64,000 nucleotides of DNA. It comes from Pseudomonadota bacterium (GTDB lineage: Bacteria > Myxococcota_A > Polyangia > Haliangiales > Haliangiaceae). The stretch is from positions 1 to 64,000 of the forward strand of contig JAKSDA010000387.1 in NCBI GenBank assembly GCA_022360315.1. The letters run 5' to 3'. The position numbers were made by a program, and so were the translations under genes. Positions 44,453 to 53,103 of the stretch are shown in pieces. Below the pieces are notes generated by a model. The model did no database searches. It worked only from the letters and a program-made list of their open reading frames with translations, and was not told the origin of the DNA. How positions within the stretch are numbered: the first letter of the stretch is position 1; every line of letters begins with the position of its first letter.

Positions 44453-45289
44453 ATGAATGGCAACAAGGCAAGCGAGCAACCCATACGACCGGTCGTTCTC
44501 ACCATCGCTGGCTCGGATTCCGGTGGCGGTGCCGGAATTGCCGCTGATCTGCGGGTTTTTCACCGACTCGGTACGTTTGGCACCAGTGCGATCACAGCGG
44601 TGACTGCGCAGAACCTCGGCGGGGTTACCGATGTCGCCGGAATCGAATCACCCCTGGTGCGCGCTCAGATCGACGCAGTGGTCGACGGCTTCCCGGTCGG
44701 CGCTGCCAAGACCGGCATGCTGTGGACGCGTTCCACGGTCGAGATGGTTGCCGATGCCGCAGCAGCGAGAGCATTTCCGATCGTGGTCGACCCGGTGATG
44801 GTCGCCACCAGCGGAGCACGCCTGGTCGATGAAGCAGCGATCGATGCCTACTGCGAGCACCTGCTGCCGCGCGCGGCACTGGCCACACCCAACCTCGACG
44901 AAGCTGCAGTTCTGCTCGGCGACGAATCGATCGACCGGGCTCACCTGCGCGGTGCCGCGGATCGCTTATTCGAGCGATTTGGCTGCCCGATCCTGCTCAA
45001 GGGCGGACATGTGGAGGGACATCCGATCGACGTCCTGCGTCATGCAGATGATACACTGATGTGGACTCACCAGCGAGTTACCGGTGTTAATACCCATGGC
45101 AGCGGATGCATGTTATCGGCCGCCATCGCCGCGTATCTGGCTACAGGCGAATCACTGGAGCGTGCCTGCGAGCGCGGACTTGCATTCGTCCACGACGCCC
45201 TTTTGCGGAGCATTGGCCTGTCCTCCACAATTCGTCTCGCCGGGATCGAACAGGCGAGCGATACCGAACCGGCACTCACCAGGCTGTAG
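44453..45289 (+). CDS. thiD: Hydroxymethylpyrimidine (phosphate) kinase
   Basis: This 278-residue ThiD-type ribokinase-fold enzyme phosphorylates HMP and HMP-phosphate in thiamine biosynthesis. It has the N-terminal signature VLTIAGSDSGGGAGIAADLR and the internal ITAVTAQNLGG. VVDPVMVATSGARLVDE follows, then TPNLDEAAVLLG, ILLKGGHVEG and the anion-hole/catalytic motif GVNTHGSGCMLSAAIAAYLA. ATG at 44453 is chosen to give a normal N-terminal length. An in-frame ATG at 44423 is possible, and neither has a good ribosome binding site. No TPP riboswitch was recognised upstream, and no other thi genes are nearby. Confidence 0.92.
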   Translation: MNGNKASEQPIRPVVLTIAGSDSGGGAGIAADLRVFHRLGTFGTSAITAVTAQNLGGVTDVAGIESPLVRAQIDAVVDGFPVGAAKTGMLWTRSTVEMVADAAAARAFPIVVDPVMVATSGARLVDEAAIDAYCEHLLPRAALATPNLDEAAVLLGDESIDRAHLRGAADRLFERFGCPILLKGGHVEGHPIDVLRHADDTLMWTHQRVTGVNTHGSGCMLSAAIAAYLATGESLERACERGLAFVHDALLRSIGLSSTIRLAGIEQASDTEPALTRL

Positions 45290-45517
45290 AGTCCGCGGAT
45301 CCGAATCATCACTCGACGCGGGTGCCGACCAATACGGCGGCGATGTCGCGCGTCCCCGGCTCAGGTCGACGCGGGTCTGCCCATCCCGTCGACCAGGCGA
45401 TGTGCGCGACCTTCGCCCGACGCGGGTGTCGAACGAGTGCCCGATCTCTGTTGCTAGAGGCACTATCCCGGTATGGGAGCGAATCCACGACCTGGCATTC
45501 GCCGCCAGATGACAAAC

Positions 45518-46051
45518 TCACACCACTGCGGAAGCTAGCTGCTCGACCGAAGTACGCGAGGTCTCGACCTTTACCGGCGTGGGCTTGCTGAGAATATCGA
45601 GAACCGGGCAGTGTGCCTCGACCGCCTCGTGCAAGCGCGTTAGCTCTTGTTCAGATGCCGGACTATCAAGAGTGACCGATGCCTTGATGGACTCGAAACC
45701 CGGTCGGGTGTTCTCATCGACAGCAAAAAAGCCGCGAAGGTCGATATCTCCCTTGATATCAACCGCCACATGATGCAATTCGATACCCATCTTTTCCGCG
45801 TAAAGCCGATAAGTTATCTCCTGGCATGTGCCCAGCGCAGCAAGGATGAGCTCGACCGGATTGGGCCCCTGGTCGGTGCCGGCCAGAGCCGGAGGCTCGT
45901 CGACATCCAGCTCGAATTGGCGGATTGTGGCCTGACTGCGCAGACCAGAAATCTGTCGCGTGGCCGCCTTGAAGCACGCCCTGGCTGCCGATGGATTCCG
46001 TCGCAACGCGATTTGCATCTGCTCAAAAACCGACTTGAAATTCAATGACAT
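45518..46051 (-). CDS. OsmC-family protein (peroxide/redox-related)
   Basis: This 177-residue OsmC/Ohr-superfamily protein has the two conserved cysteine regions LILAALGTCQEITYRLYAEK and AVEAHCPVLDIL, and the ADENTRPGF-like central segment of the fold. Members reduce organic hydroperoxides or have related thiol chemistry. ATG at 46051 follows CAGGGGAGTG at good spacing. The 21-codon upstream extension to 46114 is not supported. It is convergent with thiD. Confidence 0.85.
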   Translation of the reverse strand: MSLNFKSVFEQMQIALRRNPSAARACFKAATRQISGLRSQATIRQFELDVDEPPALAGTDQGPNPVELILAALGTCQEITYRLYAEKMGIELHHVAVDIKGDIDLRGFFAVDENTRPGFESIKASVTLDSPASEQELTRLHEAVEAHCPVLDILSKPTPVKVETSRTSVEQLASAVV

Positions 46052-46369
46052 ATAAACACTCCCCTGAGTACAAATTGTTGCGAATGCAATTGTGACTACT
46101 CTTTTTGAACACACCCATCCCGGACAGCACGCACACGCATGCCCACCCTGGAATCGATCGGACAGGACTGCATCTGCTCTGCATCAGGCAGTCGCTGTAC
46201 CGAAGTACAATGCAGGATTCCTACATTGGGCGCGTCTTACTTATATGGTATTTTTCTGATGAAAGTGAAGAGAAAAAATACATTTTTTTTGAGTGGAGTG
46301 GATCGAGCCCCTTCGACGCAGCGCATCAATCGCAGTCGGGACCAGGACTCTAAGGTTCCCTGAACACTG
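46052..46369. other. Intergenic region between two minus-strand genes
   Basis: About 320 bases with no supported gene. Around 46247-46290 an imperfect AT-rich dyad (TATTTTTCT...AGAGAAAAAATA) next to an eight-T run could fold into a hairpin. It may end transcription of the 46370 gene or be a regulatory site. The OsmC promoter must lie here. Confidence 0.4.
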
Positions 46370-46909
46370 CTAGAATGTCATCCGCTCCCCGCCATCAATG
46401 AGTTTTTCCACGGTAATGGGCGTAGGTAATTTAAGCGTTATTACTAATTTTTGACTTAGAGAACCAGTGACTTCGTGGAACCCGGGGACTTTCGAGCGTG
46501 CGACTTGCTCTGTATCGTCTTCGAACAGATACGCTACAGAAAGCACTGCGTGCTCGACCTCGACGCTCGAGCTGTAGTTGGATTGTTGGGGCACCGCATA
46601 GGCGTGCCATTCTCGCACCGGCAAATAGACCACAAATCGATCTTGGTATTGGGCTGCTGGCTTAAGATAACAAGCTAACGGCACGACATTGCGGTCGTTA
46701 TGACCCTGCTCTTGGCCGATCGGCGATCTGTCGAGAACGAGATAAAGGATCCGCTGGTTGGCCGACAGAGCGGCATAGGTTTGCTGGTGATAGGGTTCCA
46801 TGGCGGAATCGGTAGGCAGCACATATACATACACACCGCGATCGGTATGGTTGACGATCTCGTAGTCGATGCGCAGGGATTCGGGCATCAGCCTGCTCTG
46901 ACAGGTCAT
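46370..46909 (-). CDS. Hypothetical beta-rich protein
   Basis: The protein has 179 residues and no recognised family. Alternating hydrophobic strands predominate (LRIDYEIVNHTDRGVYVYVL; RFVVYLPVREWHAYAVPQ; LVITLKLPTPITVEKLI), which suggests a soluble beta-sandwich. No signal peptide or membrane helix is seen. ATG at 46909 is chosen because GGGGA lies seven bases upstream; a GTG at 46930 would add seven residues. It sits downstream of the 47025 membrane protein gene on the same strand with a 115-base gap. Confidence 0.6.
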   Translation of the reverse strand: MTCQSRLMPESLRIDYEIVNHTDRGVYVYVLPTDSAMEPYHQQTYAALSANQRILYLVLDRSPIGQEQGHNDRNVVPLACYLKPAAQYQDRFVVYLPVREWHAYAVPQQSNYSSSVEVEHAVLSVAYLFEDDTEQVARSKVPGFHEVTGSLSQKLVITLKLPTPITVEKLIDGGERMTF

Positions 46910-47024
46910 CGTGACGTCCCCGCTCACCACTCGCCTCGATCTCGCCTTTGCATGGGCCGGTACGATAGAAGCGATCGAGGTCCGTGTGTCGTCATCTGAG
47001 TGCTGGTTGCCAGGAGCCGGGCGA

Positions 47025-47693
47025 TCACCATGCCGGTTCGAGCAGACTGGTCAAGATTCCCGCTGTGCCGAGAAACAAAGCCACGAAGAGCGCCACAGTG
47101 ACCTCGACGACCCGCCTGCCTTTCACCTCGGCGCGGCGGCGGTGAGCGATGTAGTGGTACCAGACCAGATCGCCGATAGGAACGCGAAATCGCCTGGGCA
47201 GTGGTGGGATACCGGACGGATGGGTCTGATATGTGCCGTCGGTCCGGTCCAGTGACGAGTGCCGATTGCGCCAGGGTCGCAAAAGGCCTGGCTTTTTGCC
47301 CCCGCCCAGCGGCCACAGGGCCCACAGAGATAGAGCAACCGCAGTGACCAGGGCCAGCAGCGTGGCGATCATCAGCGCGAACGCCAGCCGGGGCATGTGC
47401 TCGCCATATGCCGAGCTCAGCATTCGCCACACGGCGACGAGCAGTGCAGAGGCCAGGGCGAGCAACCAGGCAGCGCGCTGCTCGTGAGCCATCTCGCCTC
47501 GAAAGAAATGATCAGCTTCTCGCTCGAAGAACTCCAGCTGTTCGGCAGTGAGCTCGGGCCCGGCCCCGTCTCGTTGGTCGGAGAGCTCGGGTCCGGCTCC
47601 ATCGCGCTGGGCGGAAAACTCGGGCCCGGCTCCATCTCGTTCGGCGGTGAGCTCGGGCCCGGCCGCATCTGCCTGGTCGCTCATCTCCATCAT
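47025..47693 (-). CDS. Membrane protein with N-terminal 11-residue tandem repeats
   Basis: This 222-residue protein has an N-terminus (about 10-50) of four 11-residue repeats of the form AGPELTAERDG, encoded by the 33-bp DNA repeat annotated separately. A charged helix (LEFFEREADHFFRGEMAHEQ), two adjacent membrane helices, a cytoplasmic loop and a third helix near the C-terminus follow. HYIAHRRRAEVKGRRVVEVT precedes the last helix. The charged helix, two-helix hairpin and terminal helix resemble the layout of PycTM/SLATT-type effector proteins, but the match is by eye and weak. The start at 47693 is supported by GAGG nine bases upstream. Confidence 0.6.
   Translation of the reverse strand: MMEMSDQADAAGPELTAERDGAGPEFSAQRDGAGPELSDQRDGAGPELTAEQLEFFEREADHFFRGEMAHEQRAAWLLALASALLVAVWRMLSSAYGEHMPRLAFALMIATLLALVTAVALSLWALWPLGGGKKPGLLRPWRNRHSSLDRTDGTYQTHPSGIPPLPRRFRVPIGDLVWYHYIAHRRRAEVKGRRVVEVTVALFVALFLGTAGILTSLLEPAW
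47550..47681 (-). repeat. Four tandem 33-bp units inside a coding sequence
   Basis: Units 47550-47582, 47583-47615, 47616-47648 and 47649-47681 share the pattern GAGCTCGGGCCCGGC and encode four in-frame 11-residue repeats of the membrane protein. The period is a multiple of three, so copy-number changes would keep the frame. Confidence 0.88.
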
Positions 47694-47903
47694 ATCGACA
47701 GGCCTCGCGAGAAAGCCGGGTCGGGTACAGCCCCGGGGCGGAGATCGAATCGTCGGCCGCCCGGCCGCTCCGCTCGGTCCTTCGCATTGCCTGCCGGGAG
47801 GTCCGGACGCAGAGTTGAATCGCTTTCGCTCATGGTGTCATCGTAGCGCGGGCCCTTGCCGATGTCGCATCGAAACGCCGCCGCGCATTGTGCGGCAACC
47901 GAT

Positions 47904-48419
47904 TTACTCGATCAGCATGGCCACGATGACCTCGAATTGCTCACACATCATGTCGGTGCCGCGCGAACCGGCCTCGTCGGTACTGCATTGGGCCGCGGAC
48001 AGGTTGTCATCGGTGTCTCCGTACCGGCGTTTTTCGATTCGGATCACCCCCGATTCGGTCTCTTCGAGAGTTTCGAGTGTATAGCCGAGATAACAGGTAA
48101 GACTGCCGCCCCCCGACGCGGTCGACACTTCGAGCGTCCAGCCGTTCACGTCGAAGAACCCGCCCAGCAGGCCATCGTCGTTACAGGTCGACGTATCGGC
48201 TGATTCGCATTCGTCGACGGCCAAGAATTCCTCGGTAAAAAAGCTGTCCGGCCGGATTCGGAGATGGCTGCCGCCGTCTGCCGCGGCGCCTTCCCGGTCG
48301 CAGCTATCCTGATTGAGCGTATGCGACGTGACCTGATAGATACCGGCCAGATCGTCGGCGTCACTGCCGCCACATGCAGCGAGGGCGACGATTGCGAAGA
48401 TGATTCCCAGCTTGCTCAC
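47904..48419 (-). CDS. Cysteine-rich lipoprotein of unknown function
   Basis: This 171-residue predicted lipoprotein starts at GTG 48419, preceded by GAGGAG at seven bases. The signal peptide KLGIIFAIVALAAC ends in a clear lipobox (LAAC-GGS). The mature part has six further cysteines (QDSCDREG, VDECESADTSTCNDD, LTCYLG, AAQCSTDEA, MMCEQF). It also has a lipocalin-like opening, DLAGIYQVTSHTLNQDSC. Small Cys-rich lipoproteins of this kind are frequent in myxobacteria. A longer upstream frame is not supported. Confidence 0.72.
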   Translation of the reverse strand: MSKLGIIFAIVALAACGGSDADDLAGIYQVTSHTLNQDSCDREGAAADGGSHLRIRPDSFFTEEFLAVDECESADTSTCNDDGLLGGFFDVNGWTLEVSTASGGGSLTCYLGYTLETLEETESGVIRIEKRRYGDTDDNLSAAQCSTDEAGSRGTDMMCEQFEVIVAMLIE

Positions 48420-48467
48420 GATATATCTCCTCGGGCAATGAGCGCCTGTCTGGCAGGCCACTCGTGC

Positions 48468-48938
48468 TCAGCGAACCGACTTTGCCATGTAGAGGTCCGG
48501 TTTACCCGGACCATTGGCGTCGGGCAGGACACCGGTAATGGCACAGCCGATCTTGCGGTAGAACTCGTACGGGTGGCCGCGCAGGTTGCGGATGTTCATG
48601 AGGCGCTCGAGCACGTTGGGAAAGAGAGCGACTCCGCCCAATGACGTCATGTAGTCCTCATCGTCTGTACCCAGCCAAATAGTGAGACCACCTCGCTCCC
48701 GGACCCGGTCTTCCAGATCGGCGAGTACGGCTCGACCGATGCCTCGATGCCTGCAGTCCGAGCGCACCACGAGCGGATGAAGTTGCACACGTGGCCGTCG
48801 TACTTGGGGGATTGCACCGATCCAGCCGAGTATCGTACCGGCTTCGCACAGCAGGTCGGACGCCGGTGTTTGATCCTCTGGCTCGGCTGCTGCGTGGACA
48901 GTCTCGCGGTCTTCGCCATCGAGATCAATGATGCGCAT
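48468..48938 (-). CDS. Aminoglycoside 6'-N-acetyltransferase (AAC(6')-I)-like GNAT
   Basis: This 156-residue GNAT acetyltransferase has the acetyl-CoA binding motif A in LVVRSDCRHRGIGRAVLADL. It also shows the characteristic C-terminal signatures of the AAC(6') class: LTIWLGTDDEDYMTSL, RLMNIRNLRGHPYEFYRKIG and ITGVLPDANGPGKPDLYMAK. The family transfers acetyl to the 6'-amine of aminoglycosides. ATG at 48938 with upstream GAGGG is preferred over a 38-codon extension. It is chromosomal-looking and not associated with mobile DNA. It may be an intrinsic resistance determinant or an enzyme with a different natural substrate. Confidence 0.85.
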   Translation of the reverse strand: MRIIDLDGEDRETVHAAAEPEDQTPASDLLCEAGTILGWIGAIPQVRRPRVQLHPLVVRSDCRHRGIGRAVLADLEDRVRERGGLTIWLGTDDEDYMTSLGGVALFPNVLERLMNIRNLRGHPYEFYRKIGCAITGVLPDANGPGKPDLYMAKSVR

Positions 48939-49087
48939 GGCCCTCGACTGTAGCCCACTTTCTCGACGCGCCACCCGCGCCGGCCGCAGGTCCCGGACCT
49001 TGTGTGCGGTTTCGTCGAATCCACCCGCAACCGTTGCGACCTTTGCTGGCACTGACTATGAAGGCACACTGGAATACACGAAATACC

Positions 49088-50503
49088 ATGCGATTGTCTG
49101 GCTTCTTTCCGCTGATTTGCGTCTGCGTTTTGCTCTGCGTCCTCGCCTGTGCCGGTGCGACGCCACAACACGTCCAGGTGCAAAACCTGTTCGACCGCGG
49201 TGACTACCGCGCGGCAGAACGAGCTGCCGACCATGCCCTGGCCCGCCAGCCCGGGGATGCGGCCCTGTGGCGACTGAAGATCATCGCGACCCTGCGCACT
49301 GGCGACAGCGCGCGTGCGGTTGCACTCTACATGAAATGGCATCGTTTGCGGAGGCACTACGATGGGGAGGCATTGCGGGCCATGGCAGTGAGCACATTGT
49401 GGCGCGGGCTCGGCGACGGCTCGCCCGGCGTGCGGGCCAGGGCGGTGCGGCTTAGCGGCAGACTCGGCGCAGGCGAGTTATCGAACGCAGTGCGCGCTCG
49501 TCTGCGCGACAGCAGTGATCGAGTTGCTGCTGCCGCTGCGTTTGCTCTCGTGACCCGCCATGCCGATGCGAAAACGCGTGCCCTCGAGCTTCTGTCCAGC
49601 GCCGATTCCGGGGCTCGTGTCGACGCAATTCGAGCGCTCGGCCGCATTGGTTCAGCGGACATCTGGCGCCACGTCGAGGCATTATCGAACGATGCCGATC
49701 CGCGCGTTCGCCGCGCTGCCGTGATGGTATTGCGCCAGCATCGGGTTCCCGGCCGTCTGTCGCGGCTGGTTCACATCGCGCGTGCTGACTCTCATGGCTC
49801 AGTACGTACTGCCGCTCTGCGTGCCCTGATCGGGGTCGAGCGTGCGATCGCTCTATCGTCGGGTCGACGGGCGACGGCCGATCCGTACATGGGAGCCAGA
49901 CTGGCAGGGGTTGCCCTTGTCGCGCACTGGCCCGACGAACATCGTTCTGAGCTGGCCGGGTTGGCCGCATCGAGCGATCCATACGTCGCTTTGCACGCGG
50001 CAGTCGCTCTGCGCAAGGCCGGCGGCGATGCACCGGTTCAGGCTGTGCAACTGGCGCTCGGGCAACGGTCGTGGACAGTGCGCGTCACGGCTGTGAATCT
50101 GCTTGCCGAGTTATTGCCGCGGCAGACAGCGCTGTCGTTTGCGACCGAGCTGCTCGGTGACCCACGCGCTGAAGTGCGCCTCGCGTCGGCCCGAGTGCTT
50201 GTCGGTATGGGCCAGCGCGACCGAGCTGCCGAGGTGATCGCACAGCTTCTCGACTCGCCGCGGGCCGAGATGCGGGTTCGCGCTGCGGCCGCTCTGGTCC
50301 GCATGGGCGACGAGCGCGGATACCGGGCAGTCACCGAACTGAGCCGCAGCTCCCGAGCGGCAACGCGACAAGCCGCCGTCCAGGTCCATCGCCATATGGA
50401 CCGCCCGACCTTGCCCCTGGTATCGGCTCTGGGTGATCGAGCGATCGAGGTCCGAATCGAGGCCGCGGCGGTTCTGATCGCGCTGCTCGAACGAAGTCGA
50501 TAA
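49088..50503 (+). CDS. HEAT-repeat lipoprotein
   Basis: This 471-residue predicted lipoprotein has the signal SGFFPLICVCVLLCVLAC, ending in lipobox VLAC-AG. A TPR-like segment (GDYRAAERAADHALARQPGD) follows at about residues 35-85. From about 120 onward, HEAT/PBS-lyase-like repeats of about 30 residues appear (DPRVRRAAVMVLRQH; DPRAEVRLASARVLVGMGQR; RAEMRVRAAAALVRMGDERG). Such solenoids usually mediate protein binding at the membrane. The start is uncertain. ATG at 49088 places the signal peptide at the N-terminus; ATGs at 49058 and 49004 are upstream in frame. It diverges from the acetyltransferase gene. Confidence 0.72.
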   Translation: MRLSGFFPLICVCVLLCVLACAGATPQHVQVQNLFDRGDYRAAERAADHALARQPGDAALWRLKIIATLRTGDSARAVALYMKWHRLRRHYDGEALRAMAVSTLWRGLGDGSPGVRARAVRLSGRLGAGELSNAVRARLRDSSDRVAAAAAFALVTRHADAKTRALELLSSADSGARVDAIRALGRIGSADIWRHVEALSNDADPRVRRAAVMVLRQHRVPGRLSRLVHIARADSHGSVRTAALRALIGVERAIALSSGRRATADPYMGARLAGVALVAHWPDEHRSELAGLAASSDPYVALHAAVALRKAGGDAPVQAVQLALGQRSWTVRVTAVNLLAELLPRQTALSFATELLGDPRAEVRLASARVLVGMGQRDRAAEVIAQLLDSPRAEMRVRAAAALVRMGDERGYRAVTELSRSSRAATRQAAVQVHRHMDRPTLPLVSALGDRAIEVRIEAAAVLIALLERSR

Positions 50504-50846
50504 CTTGGTTCCCGGTGTTGATTCCGGGCCGGTCAGTTGCGGGCAATTCGGCGCAGTCGCCAGTATTCGGGCCAATCACAGGACGAGGTGAGCAGGTGCA
50601 GCAAATCCCGTCGGCAATCGGCCTCGGCTGTCGGTATCTGGACCATCGTCACGGCACACATCATTCGATAACGCGCTGACTGAACCGTCGACAACACAAC
50701 GCCTCTGGCCAATTCCCACCGCGCGGTGTCGATTTTTGGTCAACGCCGTCTCAGCTTATCGGCAACGAGCGGTGGCCATTCGATCGCCGGCCGCTTCGCT
50801 CCGGCCGGACGATTGACTGGACTACAAATTGCAAAGTGAGTACCCC
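50504..50846. other. Intergenic region between HEAT and outer-membrane-type genes
   Basis: About 340 bases. The only item of interest is a possible 59-codon minus-strand frame (50533-50712), annotated separately. No repeats, terminators or clear promoters were recognised. Confidence 0.4.
50533..50712 (-). CDS. Possible small protein (43-59 residues)
   Basis: A minus-strand frame ends at 50533. From TTG 50712 it would give 59 residues, from GTG 50697 54 residues, and from ATG 50664 43 residues. The protein-like sequence (VLSTVQSARYRMMCAVTMVQ; CRRDLLHLLTSSCDWPEYWR; LRRIARN) has a natural amino-acid composition and tryptophans unlike most shadow frames. No ribosome binding site is evident and no family is recognised. 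Confidence 0.25.
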   Translation of the reverse strand: MARGVVLSTVQSARYRMMCAVTMVQIPTAEADCRRDLLHLLTSSCDWPEYWRLRRIARN

Positions 50847-51461
50847 ATGTACACGTTGCCCCGGACCATCCACCACCGCGCGCCGCGGCACGTAGCTGGA
50901 AGCATTGCGGCCATCGCGGTGGCCTGCGCTCTCCTGGCTCCGGCCCACTCGATGGCCAGCTCCGCTGGCTCCAACTCCGAGTCCGACCGGCACCAGCTTT
51001 TTTTGACCGCTGGCGCCATTCGCGCCGCGGTTGGCTACGGTTATCGAATTGCGCCGAAAACCTGGCTTGGCGCATCGATCGGAGTGGGACCCGATGGTTA
51101 TCTCATCCTCGCAACTGACGGGACACACTACCGGAATTCTGGCGGCGAGTGGAACCAGGGTGACAGGCAAGAAACCTATGCTGAACTGATATTTGCCGAC
51201 GTCTGGTTATCCCACCAGATCCAGAACTATGTGGCCGTCGAGGCAGGAGCTCGTTATGCAGCCGGATTTCACTCGGTCCGCAGTGAAGACAAAGGGACCG
51301 ACTTCTTCGGGGGCACGGCGGCTGTGTATTTTGGAGGACCCAGCCTGGCGATCGGGACCCGTGTTCGGTTCGGCCGGTTACAGGAGTCTCCGCAAGACGA
51401 TGCCGACGAATTTGTGCTTTTATGGTCTGTCCTGCACCTCCGTATGGCAGTGACGTGGTAA
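50847..51461 (+). CDS. Predicted exported beta-rich (outer-membrane-type) protein
   Basis: This 204-residue protein has a twin-positive N-terminus and a hydrophobic signal peptide (VAGSIAAIAVACALLAPAHS, cleaved near MASS). The mature part alternates aromatic and glycine-rich strands (RAAVGYGYRIAPKTWLGASI; NYVAVEAGARYAAGFHS; GGPSLAIGTRVRFGRL) and ends LHLRMAVTW. Short beta strands with a C-terminal aromatic residue fit a small outer-membrane beta-barrel. ATG at 50847 is preferred over TTG at 50829. Function unknown. Confidence 0.6.
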   Translation: MYTLPRTIHHRAPRHVAGSIAAIAVACALLAPAHSMASSAGSNSESDRHQLFLTAGAIRAAVGYGYRIAPKTWLGASIGVGPDGYLILATDGTHYRNSGGEWNQGDRQETYAELIFADVWLSHQIQNYVAVEAGARYAAGFHSVRSEDKGTDFFGGTAAVYFGGPSLAIGTRVRFGRLQESPQDDADEFVLLWSVLHLRMAVTW

Positions 51462-51718
51462 GGGTAGCCGACGGTGAGCAGGGTGATGTTGGCCGGGCGT
51501 GCTTGCTCGGCGGGCGCTCCATGATAACTCAATCGCGACATGGGCGCTGTCCGCCCGCTGCAGTATCGACGTTCCGGCCAGCCATGCGGAGGAGAATGCG
51601 GACCGCCCGGCATGCAATGCGCTGCCCAGATGCTGCCCTGGAGCGCGGCCAGTTGATTCGCTTGCCGATGCTCGGGAAGGTGTTTTGCAGCACTGCCGCG
51701 GCGTGCTATCAACAGGCC

Positions 51719-52549
51719 ATGAAGCGGACCTGCAGCGCGCTACTCGTACTCTTTGTTTTCGCCACGGCTTGCCGCAGTGCGGGCTCGGAGCAGACCTCGG
51801 CCTCGCCGAGTGCAACCGTCGATCACGCCGGCCAGCAGGCCGGCGTGACAGTGAGCAAAAAGGCCGTGAACACACGCGAGAGGGCCTCGGCCGGCTCGTC
51901 ACCGGGCGATTGCGTCAGCGGACAGGGCGCGATCACGACCCAAAAGCGCGAACTACCGGCATTTACCAAGGTCCTGAACCAGGGCAGTGCGGCCATTCAT
52001 CTCACTCAGGGCACTCCGCACAGTGCTCGGGTCGAAGCCCACCCAAACATTCTCCCCCTGGTGAGAGTCGAGGTCAGCGGTAGAACTCTGACCATCGCCA
52101 CCAAGGGGTGCACGCGCGACGCACCGGTTCGCGTCCATATCACTGCCGAGTCATTTGCAGAAATTATCAGCTCGGGCTCGGGGGATATCGCAGCCGATCA
52201 GACCATCAAGGGCGAGCGGCTTGCGGTCACGACCAACGGCTCCGGGGGGCTGTCGATGGCCGTTGCTGTCGATGAGCTGCTCACCCGAATTCGGGGCTCG
52301 GGCGGGGCAACTCTGCGAGGCCAGGCAAAAGCCCACTCGATTTCGTTGCTCGGATCCGGAGCTGTCAAGGCCACAGACCTGGCAACCGAGCAGTCCGATG
52401 TGAGTATCAGCGGTTCGGGCGACGCCACTGTACACGCCACATCGGCGCTCCGCGTGCGGGTTGCCGGCTCGGGCGATGTCAAATATCGCGGCAATCCGCC
52501 CGCAGTCGACACCAAGGTAAGCGGCTCGGGCGATGTCTCGCCGCTGTAG
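51719..52549 (+). CDS. DUF2807 (GIN-domain) lipoprotein
   Basis: This 276-residue predicted lipoprotein has the signal RTCSALLVLFVFATAC, with the lipobox cysteine at residue 18. After a disordered Ser/Ala stretch, residues about 70-276 show the repeating GSG...I/V pattern of the DUF2807 head-GIN parallel beta helix (IISSGSGDIAADQTIKGERL; ISLLGSGAVKATDL; VSISGSGDATVHA; VRVAGSGDVKYRG; KVSGSGDVSPL). Members are periplasmic or surface proteins of unknown role, sometimes called auto-transporter adhesin heads. The longer upstream frame to 51422 overlaps the preceding gene and is not supported. Confidence 0.85.
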   Translation: MKRTCSALLVLFVFATACRSAGSEQTSASPSATVDHAGQQAGVTVSKKAVNTRERASAGSSPGDCVSGQGAITTQKRELPAFTKVLNQGSAAIHLTQGTPHSARVEAHPNILPLVRVEVSGRTLTIATKGCTRDAPVRVHITAESFAEIISSGSGDIAADQTIKGERLAVTTNGSGGLSMAVAVDELLTRIRGSGGATLRGQAKAHSISLLGSGAVKATDLATEQSDVSISGSGDATVHATSALRVRVAGSGDVKYRGNPPAVDTKVSGSGDVSPL

Positions 52550-52593
52550 TGTCCAGCCCGGGCCCGTTCGTTGCCCAAACCGCGCCTGCTCGA

Positions 52594-53103
52594 TCATTCA
52601 GCCCCGGGTAACGGTGTTTCATCGGCGGTGAAAACAATCGGTTTTTTGTTGCCGGGCAGGTAGAGCGGATGGCGCGGATGGCCCTGTGCAGTGGTGCCGA
52701 GGCACAGCAATCGGCGCTGGCGGCGTCGGCCCAACAGGTCGAGTACCTGTCTGTCCCGCTGATGCAGGCTGCCGTGGTTGCCCCAGGCCAGGACAATGTC
52801 GCGACAGCGACGGCGCGCTTTGCCGAGATACCGGTCGTTGGCGGGACCGACCGGCCGGGGCGCTCGGGCCAGATGAACCGGCGATGGCGTCCGATACGCA
52901 AATAGATTGACCACGACCAGGGAACCGTAGCCCCAGCGGTCGGCAAAACCGATACAACGTCGAATGGTCGAGTCGTCTCTGTATTGATCGGCTGTGCTGG
53001 GATTGAGCATGACAAAGGCGACGCGAGGCAGCGCCGTGTTCCAGGTTCGCCACAGCCAGTAGCGATAACAGCCAGTGTCGTCGAATATTGCGCCGCGACG
53101 CAC
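52594..53103 (-). CDS. DUF1643 family protein
   Basis: This 169-residue protein matches the DUF1643 pattern: CYRYWLWRTWN, VAFVMLNPSTADQYRDDSTI followed by RRCIGFA, WGYGSLVVVNLFAYRTPSP, then GPANDRYL and DIVLAWGNHG. GTG at 53103 is chosen because GGAG lies eight bases upstream and the family's conserved region begins 10 residues later. The longer open frame (to 53373) lacks conservation. The function is unknown; relatives occur in phages and many bacteria, sometimes near mobile elements. Here it stands alone on the minus strand, convergent with the DUF2807 gene. Confidence 0.82.
   Translation of the reverse strand: MRRGAIFDDTGCYRYWLWRTWNTALPRVAFVMLNPSTADQYRDDSTIRRCIGFADRWGYGSLVVVNLFAYRTPSPVHLARAPRPVGPANDRYLGKARRRCRDIVLAWGNHGSLHQRDRQVLDLLGRRRQRRLLCLGTTAQGHPRHPLYLPGNKKPIVFTADETPLPGAE

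Noticed and set aside
45290..45517. Possible tRNA or small RNA between thiD and the OsmC gene
   Set aside because: No cloverleaf, TTC arm or CCA-type end could be drawn.
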